Part shown: positions 51,347-60,140 of the stretch, piece by piece
How positions within the stretch are numbered: the stretch's first letter is position 1
Layout: each line of letters opens with the position of its first letter
From: Arthrobacter mobilis
GTDB lineage: Bacteria; Actinomycetota; Actinomycetes; Actinomycetales; Micrococcaceae
Assembly (NCBI RefSeq): GCF_012395835.1
Contig: NZ_JAAZSQ010000002.1
Span: forward strand, 404,385 to 468,384
Length of the DNA stretch: 64,000 bases
Reading direction: 5' to 3'
Position numbers and translations under genes: made by a program
The notes under the pieces: generated by a model
Databases searched by the model: none
What the model saw: the letters and a program-made list of their open reading frames with translations, nothing else
Told to the model about the DNA's origin: nothing

Positions 51347-52822
51347 TTGGCCATCTTCACGGACCCCATCAAGGACTACGCGGAGTTCGGGCCCGGGGAT
51401 GCCGAGTGGCTCCACCTGCTCGTGGGCGACTGGCAGCTGATTGCCGACCTGGCGTTCGCGGACCTGGCCCTGTGGTTCCCGACCCCGGACGGCAGCTACA
51501 TTGCCTTGGCCCATGTCCGCCCGTCCACCACCCACACGGTGTTCCACACTGATTTCGTCGGGGAGCGGATCCGGGCGGACCTGAAGCCGCTGGTGGACCT
51601 GGCCCGGCAGACCCAGACCATCGAACGGTCGCGTGAAACCAACTGGACCACCGAAATGGCCATGCGGGTCGAAGCGGTGCCGATGGTGCGCAACGGGCGG
51701 ACCCTGGCGGTGATCACCTCGCACATGGATCTGTCCAGTTCGCGCATGCCTTCGCGGCTGGAGCTGACTTACCGGCAGTGTGCCTACGACCTGCTGCACA
51801 TGGGCACGCTGGGGCTTTGGCCGGACTTCGCCTCGCCGACAGGTTCCCGGCGCGGGGCCCCGCGGGTGGGCGACGGGCTGATCCGGCTGGATGCCGAAGG
51901 CATCGTGCAGTATGCCAGCCCCAACGGCGTCTCGGCCTTCCGCCGGCTGGGCGACGTCGAGTCACTCGAAGGGCGCTCGCTGGCCGAAGTCACCACCGGC
52001 CTGCTCAGGGACCGGCGGATGGTGGACGAGACCTTGCCGCTGGTGGTTACCGGGCGCATGCCGTGGCGTACGGAAATCGAATCGCGCGGCGTCAGCCTGT
52101 CCCTGCGGGCCATCCCGCTGCGCAACGAGACCGAACGCTTCGGTGCCCTGGTCTTGTGCCGGGACGTCTCCGAGCTGCGGCGGCGCGAGATGGAACTGGT
52201 CTCCAAGGACGCCACGATCCGTGAAATCCACCACCGGGTGAAGAACAACCTGCAGACGGTGGCGGCGCTGCTGCGGATGCAGTCCCGGCGGATGGTCAGC
52301 GAGGAGGCCAAGCAGGGGCTCGAGCAGGCCATGCGCCGCGTGGCGACCATCGCCCTGGTGCACGAAACCCTCTCCCAGGGGCTGGCCCAGAATGTCGACT
52401 TTGACGAACTGATCAGCCGCCAGTTCCGGCTCTCGGCGGAGGTGGCCTCGCCCTCGCGGAAAGTGCGCACCGAACGCAGCGGGGAGTTCGGGGAGCTGCC
52501 CAGCGAGTTCGCCACCCCGCTGGCGTTGGTCATCAACGAGCTGGTGACCAACGCGGTGGAACACGGGCTGCACGACCGCAAGGGCACCGTGTGGCTGACC
52601 GCCAACCGGAAGCGGCGTGATGACAAGGCCGAGATCCTCAACGTCTGCGTGGCCGACGACGGCGTGGGGCTGCCGGAGGAGAACCGCAGCGAGGGCCTGG
52701 GTCTGCAAATCGTCAGGACCCTGGTGACCAGCGAACTGGGCGGACGTATTGACTGGAAGCCGCGGGAGGGCGGCGGCACCCGGGTGGACATCAGCCTGGT
52801 TCTCGACCATCCGCCTGCTTAG
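51347..52822 (+). CDS. pdtaS: PdtaS-type cytosolic sensor histidine kinase
   Basis: 491 residues, no membrane segment. Order: GAF-like N-terminal domain (LALWFPTPDGSYIALAHVRP), PAS domain (GLIRLDAEGIVQYASPNGVS), HisKA_2 with phospho-His in TIREIHHRVKNNLQTVAALL, and HATPase with LALVINELVTNAVEHGL and DDGVGLPE. This fits PdtaS of the PdtaS-PdtaR antitermination pathway (mycobacterial Rv3220c); pdtaR is not in the window. As in mycobacteria it sits next to whiB1, converging on it. The TTG start has GGAGG 6 bases upstream and follows the gdh stop by 1 base, so it shares the gdh transcript here. Confidence 0.92.
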   Translation: MAIFTDPIKDYAEFGPGDAEWLHLLVGDWQLIADLAFADLALWFPTPDGSYIALAHVRPSTTHTVFHTDFVGERIRADLKPLVDLARQTQTIERSRETNWTTEMAMRVEAVPMVRNGRTLAVITSHMDLSSSRMPSRLELTYRQCAYDLLHMGTLGLWPDFASPTGSRRGAPRVGDGLIRLDAEGIVQYASPNGVSAFRRLGDVESLEGRSLAEVTTGLLRDRRMVDETLPLVVTGRMPWRTEIESRGVSLSLRAIPLRNETERFGALVLCRDVSELRRREMELVSKDATIREIHHRVKNNLQTVAALLRMQSRRMVSEEAKQGLEQAMRRVATIALVHETLSQGLAQNVDFDELISRQFRLSAEVASPSRKVRTERSGEFGELPSEFATPLALVINELVTNAVEHGLHDRKGTVWLTANRKRRDDKAEILNVCVADDGVGLPEENRSEGLGLQIVRTLVTSELGGRIDWKPREGGGTRVDISLVLDHPPA

Positions 52823-52850
52823 GGGTGGAGCCGGCCGTGTCCGGAAATGC

Positions 52851-52885
52851 CGAAGGCCGCCGCCGGAATCCGGCAGCGGCCTTCG
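52851..52885. terminator. bidirectional hairpin between pdtaS and whiB1
   Basis: CGAAGGCCGC (52851-52860) pairs with GCGGCCTTCG (52876-52885); an inner CCGGA/TCCGG extends the stem. It lies between converging genes and should serve both. Confidence 0.75.
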
Positions 52886-52926
52886 CGGGCTGGGTGCCGC
52901 GCATGGCTGGGAGCAGTTGCGCCCGG

Positions 52927-53175
52927 TCAGGAGGCGCGGCGGGCGCGGGCGGCGCGGCGCTTGAGGGCGCGGCGCTCATCTTCGCTCATGCCGCCCCAGA
53001 CGCCGGCGTCCTGCCCGGACTCAAGGGCCCACTGCAGGCAGGTGTCGATCACCGGGCAGCGCCGGCAAACGCTCTTGGCCTCCTCGATTTGAAGCAAGGC
53101 TGGGCCGGTGTTTCCCACCGGGAAAAACAGCTCCGGGTCCTTGTCGAGGCATGCGGCGCGGCTACGCCAATCCAT
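52927..53175 (-). CDS. whiB1: WhiB1-type iron-sulfur transcription factor
   Basis: 82 residues. The four cluster-binding cysteines are in AACLDKDP and VCRRCPVIDTCLQWAL, followed by the turn GVWGG (ESGQDAGVWGGMSEDERR) and a basic C-terminal helix that contacts DNA. WhiB1 carries an NO-sensitive [4Fe-4S] cluster, binds the main sigma factor and is essential in mycobacteria. The assignment to WhiB1 rests on sequence and the pdtaS neighbour. AAAGGAG is about 11 bases before the ATG. A minus-strand TACTAT near 53244-53249 may be its -10 box. Confidence 0.92.
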   Translation of the reverse strand: MDWRSRAACLDKDPELFFPVGNTGPALLQIEEAKSVCRRCPVIDTCLQWALESGQDAGVWGGMSEDERRALKRRAARARRAS

Positions 53176-53464
53176 CTGATCACTTACTCCTTTTGAGGAC
53201 GCGGCCCGGTCGAACGATTGTGAAGATATTCACGAGCGGGCTCATAGTAAAGGGGGCTGCACAGGCCCCCGGTGGATTCAGAAACCAGCGTTTCATGTTA
53301 AATCTGTGTAAACAAGGGCTGCTGCGGACTTAATGGCCCGTAACCGTGAGTCATTCATCACACGGGCCTTCCGGGGTCCGCCGGGCGCGGCGGAGAGGGC
53401 CGGCGGCCCGTGCGCCCGGCCGCCGGGGCGGCTGCAAATCGACTATCTAAGGTAGGGTACCGGT
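53176..53464. promoter_or_regulatory. divergent control region between whiB1 and a small membrane protein gene
   Basis: 289 bases, clearly less GC-rich in its middle than the rest of the window. It holds a minus-strand TACTAT (53244-53249), which may be the whiB1 -10 box, and the plus-strand TAGGGT (53453-53458) of a leaderless gene. A GTGA...TCAC pair at 53346-53361 resembles a CRP site, but its gap is 8 rather than 6 bases. Confidence 0.45.
53453..53458 (+). promoter_or_regulatory. -10 box of leaderless small membrane protein transcript
   Basis: TAGGGT ends 6 bases before the GTG at 53465; no Shine-Dalgarno. Confidence 0.6.
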
Positions 53465-53887
53465 GTGTCAATACCTTCACCCGGTTCCGGTCCTGCAAAG
53501 CGCCCGGTCGCCGTCACTGTGATTTCCTTGGCAGTGGTTTTCGAGGCGCTGCTGCTGCTGGGCGCGGCGGCATGGTTCGTCGCCGGCCTGGTGACCCAGC
53601 AGCCAGTCTCCCTGGCCGGGACGGTATTCCAGCTGGTCCTGATTCTGCTCTTTGCCGTGTGGCTGCTGGCGGTGGGCCATTTCCTCTTCCGTGGCTACCG
53701 CTGGACACGCGCGGCCGCCGTTGTCTGGCAGGTCTTCATGATTGTCGTGGCCGTTCCGACGTTGAATGCCGGACAGGTGGTGCTGGGCCTGGTCCTGCTC
53801 GTACCGGCCGTGCTGGTTGCGGCCCTGATCTTCGGCAGGCCGGTTACGGAGTTCCTGGTCAAGGGGCCGGCTCCACGCGCACTGTAG
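53465..53887 (+). CDS. small four-helix membrane protein
   Basis: 140 residues with four hydrophobic segments: VTVISLAVVFEALLLLGAAA, QLVLILLFAVWLLAVGHFLF, AVVWQVFMIVVAVPTLN and LGLVLLVPAVLVAALIFG, and short polar loops. No known motif. The N-terminus is short and basic. It is transcribed away from whiB1 and converges on the broken FHA-FtsK gene 29 bases on. Function unknown. Confidence 0.8.
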   Translation: MSIPSPGSGPAKRPVAVTVISLAVVFEALLLLGAAAWFVAGLVTQQPVSLAGTVFQLVLILLFAVWLLAVGHFLFRGYRWTRAAAVVWQVFMIVVAVPTLNAGQVVLGLVLLVPAVLVAALIFGRPVTEFLVKGPAPRAL

Positions 53888-53916
53888 CGCCATGGCACCA
53901 GCCGGGGCCGGCCGGT

Positions 53917-56900
53917 TCAGCTGCACAGGGCGACCTGCAGCGCTGTTATCCGGCCATGTTCGACCCGGTAGCACCGGCCGGGCGGGGCCCATCCGGCCTC
54001 CAACCGCGCTCCGAAGAAGTGTCCGTCCGCCGGTGACCTGGGAGAAAGCACCAAGCCCCAGGGAGCGCCCCGTGCCTGCAGGGCCAGCGGCACCTGCTGC
54101 AGCAGGTTTGCCTCCGGCACGGCGGTGAGGACGGCCGCTGCCCCGTCCGCCCCGAGCCCGCCCAGCCGCCGGTGTGTTTCCGCTCCAAGGCAGTGCGCAT
54201 CGTCCACGAGCAGGACCGTACGCGGGCCGGCACCGGGCAGTTGTTCCCAGTAGTCCTGCGGCAGGCAGCCGGCTCCGGGCCGGCGGACATCGCAGTCCGC
54301 GCCGAGCCGTTCGGCCAGCAGCCCGAGAAGATTGCTTTTGCCACTGCCGCTGCCGCCCAGGACGAGGTGCACCGTACCGGGACGCAGTGGCAGCACGGAG
54401 GGCTGCAGCTCATCGCCCTCCACTCCGATCACCGGATCCGCGCCCGGTCCCGCCGTTCGGGCCGGGGCGGCGGCCGGCAGGGCCGAGACCGGCACCAACC
54501 GGGGGAGGGCCTCGATCCGGAAGGGCCGCTCCACCGGCGGTACCGGTGCCGGAAGCCGTTCCGGCATGCTGGCCAGCTGGGCCACGGCATCGCGTCCGCC
54601 GCAGATCCGGCCCTGGACCAGTGCCCGGCCCAGTACCGGGTCCATCGGAGGAAGGCGCGGCCAGGACAGCTGTGCTTCCGGAGTGGAGCCGGCCGGAAGG
54701 AAGCATCTGTTGGGGACCAGCCCGAAGAACCTGGCGGCGGCCAGGTCCCGGTCCCCGGCCAGCAGCAGGCTGACCGCGGTGGTGCCTCCGTCGCGGGCGA
54801 TGTCCTGCAGGCACTCTTCGGCCCAGGCGAGCCGGCCGCTGCGGAAGCCGGAAAGCCACCGCCCCCAGCCGCTGACCACCAGTACCAGCGGCACCGGCGG
54901 CCGCGCCCGAGGTGCCGCCGCATCCGCAGCCAAAGACGGTGCAGCCGGTGCCGCCGCGCCGAGCCGTCCGGCCGTTTCCGCGGCGAGCCGGCGCAGCACC
55001 CGGGCACCGCGCGCGGTTTCGCGCGGGCCCGCATAGGCGCCGGTCCGGCCTGCTCCCGCCAGCAGGCCCAGGGAGCCGTCGCCGTCCAGCACATAGCAGT
55101 GCCGTTCGGTGCCATCGGCCAGCAGGCCCGACCCCAGCCACTGGAGCACCTCGCGTGCTCCGCCGGTCTCCGCACCGAGCAGGCATAAATGTCCGTCCCG
55201 TTCGGGTGCCCAGTACAGCCGCACCTGCCGCTGTTCGTCCGGCAGGTCCAGCAGCCCGAGGAAGACGCCGCACCCCTCGGGCCCGGCACCGCCCGGTGAT
55301 GCCGCGTCGAGCTTGTGCGGCAGGGGCGGCGTCAGGACCGGGCCGGGCTGCGCGGACCGGGCAGCGGCCGCACGGGCCTGCCCGGCCAGTTCCGCGATCC
55401 AGTCCCGTTCCGGCATCCCCGGCGGGGCAGGAACGGACGGGGCGGCAGCTGGTGTCAGCCAGTCGGCGAGGGTCTGCACGGCCGGGCAGCCGGTCCGCGG
55501 CTGGTCCCGCTCCGCAGCGGCGGACTGGAACAGGACCGGGGCAGCCCCGGCAATCCGCAGGTAGGCCCGGCCCGGGGTGTCCGCACCGATTCCGGCCGCC
55601 GCGGGCGTCCCCCGGGACGTCGGAGGACTCCAGACCGTTCTGGACCCGCAGGGCGATGGCTGCGTTCACATTGGCCCGGATATCCGAGGACACCGCACCT
55701 TGGGGGCGCTGCGTGGCCATGACCAGGTGCAGGCCCAACGACCGGCCGAGGGCGGCAAGGCGCATCAGTTCGGGCACCGCGTCCGGCACCGCGTCGACCA
55801 GCATCCGGAATTCGTCGACCACCACCAGCAGCCGGGGCAGCGTTCCGGCGCCGCAGTCCGCGATGTCCCTGGCGCCCAGGCCGGCCAGGATGTTCTCGCG
55901 GCGCCGGACTTCGGCCTTCAGCCAGCGCAGCGACCGGCCGACATTCTCCACCGAGAGGTCGGTGAGCAGGCCGACGGTATGCGGAAGGTCGGCGAGCGGC
56001 CCCAGACCTGCGCCGCCCTTGAAATCCACCAACAGGAAGCCTGCCTGCAGCGGCGAGTAGTTGGCGGCAATGCCCAGCACCAGGCTGCGGAGCAGCTCCG
56101 ACTTCCCCGAGCCCGTGGTCCCGGCGACGAGCAGGTGGGGGCCATTGGCCGCCAGATCCAGGGACAGTGGTCCTCCCGCTGCCCAGCCAATCACCGCCGC
56201 CAGCCCTCGCCGGTGCCTGTTCTGCCGCCAGCGTTCGCCGATGCCGGTGCCGGACAGCGATTTCTCCAGTGGAAACCGTGCCGGGATGTCCCCGGCATCC
56301 TCTATGCTTCGGCAGCCGTCCGCTGCGGCCAGCCGTGCGAAGCGGTCCAGCGTGTCGGCAGCGACCAGATCGGCTGTGAACCGGCGGCGCTGCCTTCCCT
56401 GCGTGAGCACCGCACCCCCGGGCTCCAGGCTGAGCATTGCCGGTGGCACCGGGGCGGCCTCCGCGGCGGACTGCCGGCCCGAGGGCCCCGAGGGGGAGGG
56501 GGCCGCCGGCGGGACAGGAGCCGGCGGGCTGGCCGAGCCGTGGAGGAACCGGATGACGGCCGGCGCGCCCTCGGGTCCCGGCGGAACCGGCAGCGCCGCG
56601 GCACTGCCGGTCAGCAGCAGCACGGTGCTCCCGCTCAGGCGGCTCCGGATGATGGCCGGCAGTTGCCCGCCGGCGGCAAGTTCGACGCCCGGTATGAACC
56701 GGGCACCGGCCGGCAGCCGTTCCGCCTCGCCGCAGCAGACGACCCGGAGCGCTGCGTCCATGGCCCGCCGGCCCAGCTGCAGCAGGCAGCTGCGGAGCAG
56801 CCCGTCCAGGTCGCTGCCGCTGCCGCTGACCACAAGCTCGCGGGCCTCCTGCAGATCGACCAGGACCGGGGCCTGCGCCAGCGTCGGCGGTTCCTGGCCG

Positions 56901-57942
56901 CCGGCACCGCCAGGCAGGGCAATGTTTGCCGGCTGGTCCGCGGTGCCCAGCCGCAGCCACAGGTGGCCCGGTGGCAGCAGGGGCCGGGACCGGGCACCTC
57001 GGCTGGCTCCAGCAGGCCGTAGAGCAGCCGGGCGGCATCCGGTGCCGCACTGTTGCGCCGTTCCTGGTCCGCGGCCGCGGCCGCGGCGACGGCGGTGCGC
57101 CAGGTCTGTCGCTGCTTCCGGCCCGCCGCGTAGGGGATGACCGCCGCAGCCATGGATACTGTGCTGAAGGCCAGGAAGAACCACATGCCGGTCACCACGG
57201 CGAGCACCAGCCCGGCTGCCAGCGGCAGCCCTGCCACGAGCAGCGCTGTCCGGCCCCGGGCCTCCGGCGGCCGGGCCCGGATTTCCACCGGTTCGGCCAG
57301 ATCCGTGTCGGGCGTGAACGCTCCCAGGTGCTCGTTGCCGACCAGCAGCCGGAGCCGGGAGCTGCCGGCCAGCACGACCGTTCCGGAAGCCAGTTCCGTG
57401 TGCCCGGTCCGCCGGCCAGCGACCAGAAGTCCGTTGGCCGATCCGGCGTCCCGGAGCCGCACGGACTCCCCGGTGACCTCGAGCAGCGCGTGCCTGCGGG
57501 AGAGGAGCGGATCGTCGATGCCCAGGTCCAGGCTGCGCCGGCCCAGCACGTGGCGGCCACGGCGCAGCCCAAAGATCCGGCCCGCATCCGGACCGCCGGT
57601 GACGGCCAGGGCAAGGACCGGCCGTCCGGGCCGGGATTCCCGCGGGCTGTCCGGTCCGGCAGCCCCGCAGACGATGACGGCGCCGTCGACCAGCGGTGCG
57701 GTGCCTGGGACCAGGGCCCGCAGCGGCAGCCCGCCGACGGTCAGCGGCACAGCGTCCTCGGGGTCATCCTGGCCGGGACCTGGCCCGCTGGCTGCGGCGG
57801 CCAACCGTTCATGCAGCCAGCGGGCCAGGTCCGCCGAGGTGCATTGTTCCTCGTCCACCACGAGCTCGGCGTGGGCGGCGGCCCACGCCGCGGCCGCCGG
57901 CGGCAGCCCCGGGGCGGCGGCCAGGGACAGATGGAGCGGCAC
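53917..57942 (-). pseudogene. EssC/EccC-like FHA-FtsK/SpoIIIE ATPase gene with two frameshifts
   Basis: A protein of about 1340 residues is spread over three frames. Segment 1 (GTG 57942, AAGGGAG 5 bases upstream) has an FHA domain (HVLGRRSLDLGIDDPLLSRR, GSANGLLVAG) and two membrane segments near residues 225-265. The frame changes in the run CCCC near 56990. Segment 2 holds an FtsK domain: VAGTTGSGKSELLRSL, LLVVVDEFRMLVD and VMATQRPQGAVSSDIRANVN. It changes again in the CCCCC run at 55609-55613. Segment 3 has a second ATPase (LVLGGSGSGKSNLL, VLLVDDAHCL). FHA, two helices and FtsK domains match type VII secretion motors, but no WXG100 or other T7SS gene is nearby. Confidence 0.82.
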
Positions 57943-58172
57943 CTGGGCTCCCTTCGCCTTTGATCTGGTTCGGGCCTCTGTTCCGGGACTTTAGGCGGGC
58001 CCTGCCGCAGGCGCAGCCCGGGCCGGTTTGCCTGTGGATAAGCCGGCCCTGTGGACGACGGTAGGTCCTGCTCCGATCGCTGGCGGTAACCTAGGTGGTG
58101 GCCGCTGCGCCCGGATGTCTCCGGCGCGGCCCGGATGTCCCTGCCCCACGTTGAGAAAAGGTCCCCTACCAG

Positions 58173-59462
58173 GTGAAGATCGCTGTCATTGCCCTCGGCA
58201 AGATCGGGCTGCCGCTGGCGGTCCAGTTTGCGTCCAAGGGACACGAGGTCATCGGCGTCGATGTCAATCCCGCCGTCGTCGAGCAGGTCAACGCCGCGGT
58301 GGAGCCGTTCCCGGGCGAGGCCGGCCTGCAGGAAAAGCTGGCGGAGCTGGTTCCGGCCGGCAGGCTGCGGGCCACCACCGACTATGCCGAGGCCGTTCCC
58401 GGAGCCGGCGCCGTGGTGCTGGTAGTGCCGCTGTTCGTCGACGCCGAGGCCCGCCCGGACTTCGGCTGGATGGACGCGGCCACGGCGGAGCTGGCCCGGC
58501 ACCTGACTCCGGGCACGCTGGTGTCCTACGAGACCACGCTGCCGGTGGGCACCACGCGCACCCGGTTCACGCCTATGCTCGAAGCGGGCTCGGGTCTAAC
58601 CGAGGGGAGCGATTTCCATGTGGTTTTCTCCCCGGAACGGGTGCTGACCGGGCGCGTGTTCGCCGACCTGCGCAAGTACCCGAAGCTCATCGGCGGCCTG
58701 TCGCCGGCCGGGGCCGCGGCGGCGAAGGCGTTCTACGAAGCGGTGCTGGACTTCGACGAGCGGCCGGATCTGGCCCGTCCCAATGGTGTCTGGGACCTCG
58801 GCTCGGCCGAGGCCTCCGAACTGGCCAAGCTGGCCGAGACCACCTACCGCGACGTGAACATCGGCCTGGCCAACCAGTTCGCCCGCTACGCGGCGACCGC
58901 CGGGATCGACATCTACCAGGTGATCGAGGCATCCAACTCGCAGCCTTACAGCCACATCCACCAGCCAGGCATCGCCGTGGGCGGCCACTGCATCCCCGTG
59001 TATCCGCGGCTCTACCTGTGGAACGACCCGGAGGCGTCAGTGGTGCGGGCCGCCCGCGAGGCCAATGCCGGCATGCCCGACTACACCATCGGCCTGCTCG
59101 AAGGCGCCTACGGGGATCTGTCCGGGGCCCGCGTCGTGGTGCTCGGGGCAGCTTACCGCGGGGGAGTGAAGGAGACGGCGTTTTCCGGGGTGTTCGGTGC
59201 CGTGGCAGCGCTCGAGGCCCGCGGGGCCGTCGCGCTGGTGCACGACCCGCTCTTTTCCGATGCCGAGCTGAAGGCGCTGGGGTTCGTGCCCTACCAGCTA
59301 GGCGAGCCGGCCAACGCCGCCGTCGTCCAGGCCGACCACGCCGAATACCGGCAGCTGGGACCGGCGGATCTGCCGGGGATCAAGGCCTTCATCGATGGCC
59401 GGAGGGTCAGCTCGGCCGAACGCTGGCCGGGTACGACCTACCGGGTGATCGGCAAGCCCTGA
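58173..59462 (+). CDS. nucleotide-sugar 6-dehydrogenase (WbpA/UDP-GlcNAc dehydrogenase type)
   Basis: 429 residues. N-terminal NAD site VIALGKIGLPLAVQFASKGH, SYETTLPVGTTRTRF, the Lys region AETTYRDVNIGLANQFARYA and the catalytic Cys in GIAVGGHCIPVYP. It oxidises carbon 6 of a UDP-sugar twice. Since genes for the other steps to a diacetamido-uronic acid follow, UDP-GlcNAc is the likely substrate (inference). The GTG is 12 bases after AAAGG. The 230 bases upstream contain no gene. First gene of the five-gene cluster. Confidence 0.9.
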   Translation: MKIAVIALGKIGLPLAVQFASKGHEVIGVDVNPAVVEQVNAAVEPFPGEAGLQEKLAELVPAGRLRATTDYAEAVPGAGAVVLVVPLFVDAEARPDFGWMDAATAELARHLTPGTLVSYETTLPVGTTRTRFTPMLEAGSGLTEGSDFHVVFSPERVLTGRVFADLRKYPKLIGGLSPAGAAAAKAFYEAVLDFDERPDLARPNGVWDLGSAEASELAKLAETTYRDVNIGLANQFARYAATAGIDIYQVIEASNSQPYSHIHQPGIAVGGHCIPVYPRLYLWNDPEASVVRAAREANAGMPDYTIGLLEGAYGDLSGARVVVLGAAYRGGVKETAFSGVFGAVAALEARGAVALVHDPLFSDAELKALGFVPYQLGEPANAAVVQADHAEYRQLGPADLPGIKAFIDGRRVSSAERWPGTTYRVIGKP

Positions 59463-59525
59463 ACGTCCGGAAGGGTCACCTGAAGGGACCATCCGGCAGG
59501 ACAATACCGAGAGGAACGTACTTCA

Positions 59526-60140
59526 TTGAGCTTCATCGCTGATTCGGCCGATGTGTCGGAGCGGGCGCGCCTGGGCGAAGGCACGAAAATCTGGCATTTG
59601 GCCCAGGTCCGCGAGGACGCCGTCCTCGGGGCCAACTGCATCGTCGGCCGCGGTGCCTACGTGGGCACCGGCGTGCAGATCGGGGAGAACACCAAAATCC
59701 AGAACTATGCGCTCGTTTACGAGCCGGCGCGCCTGGGCCGCGGCGTGTTTATCGGCCCGGCGGTGGTGCTGACCAATGACACCTACCCGCGCTCGGTCTC
59801 CCCGGACGGCACGCTCAAGAGCGCCGAGGACTGGACCCCGGTGGGAGTCACGGTCGAGGACGGTGCCTCCATCGGGGCCCGCGCGGTCTGCGTCGCGCCG
59901 GTGCGGATCGGCCGCTGGGCCACCGTGGCAGCCGGCGCCGTGGTGACCAAGGACGTACCCGACTTCGCGCTGGTGGCCGGTGTCCCGGCCCGGCGGATCG
60001 GCTGGGTCGGCGAGGCCGGGCAGCCGCTGGCCGACGACGGCGGGGGCAGGTTCAGCTGCCCGGCCACCGGACGTACCTATATCGAAGAGCACGGCGCCCT
60101 GCGCGCCGAAGGCCGCGCAACTGACAGGGAGCAGGCATGA
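59526..60140 (+). CDS. hexapeptide-repeat N-acetyltransferase (WbpD/WlbB type)
   Basis: 204 residues of left-handed beta-helix: DVSERARLGEGTKIWHLAQV, LGANCIVGRGAYVGTGVQIG, TKIQNYALVYEPARLGRGVF and ATVAAGAVVTKDVPDFALVA, ending GVPARRIGW. This fits UDP-2-acetamido-3-amino-2,3-dideoxy-glucuronate N-acetyltransferases. The TTG at 59526 has GAGGAA 8 bases upstream and puts SFIADSADVSE at the start, as in relatives. It overlaps the aminotransferase gene by 4 bases (ATGA). Confidence 0.9.
   Translation: MSFIADSADVSERARLGEGTKIWHLAQVREDAVLGANCIVGRGAYVGTGVQIGENTKIQNYALVYEPARLGRGVFIGPAVVLTNDTYPRSVSPDGTLKSAEDWTPVGVTVEDGASIGARAVCVAPVRIGRWATVAAGAVVTKDVPDFALVAGVPARRIGWVGEAGQPLADDGGGRFSCPATGRTYIEEHGALRAEGRATDREQA

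Noticed and set aside
49615..51372. 585-codon minus-strand frame opposite the NAD-GDH gene
   Set aside because: Antisense shadow; the plus strand encodes a full-length, motif-complete NAD-GDH.
53346..53361. CRP/GlxR-type site (GTGA...TCAC) upstream of whiB1
   Set aside because: The half-sites are 8 bases apart instead of 6, so it does not fit the family site well enough to call.
53917..57942. Programmed frameshifting in the EssC-like gene
   Set aside because: The two shifts go in opposite directions in short G/C runs, with no slippery heptamer or downstream structure that I can see; indels are the simpler explanation.
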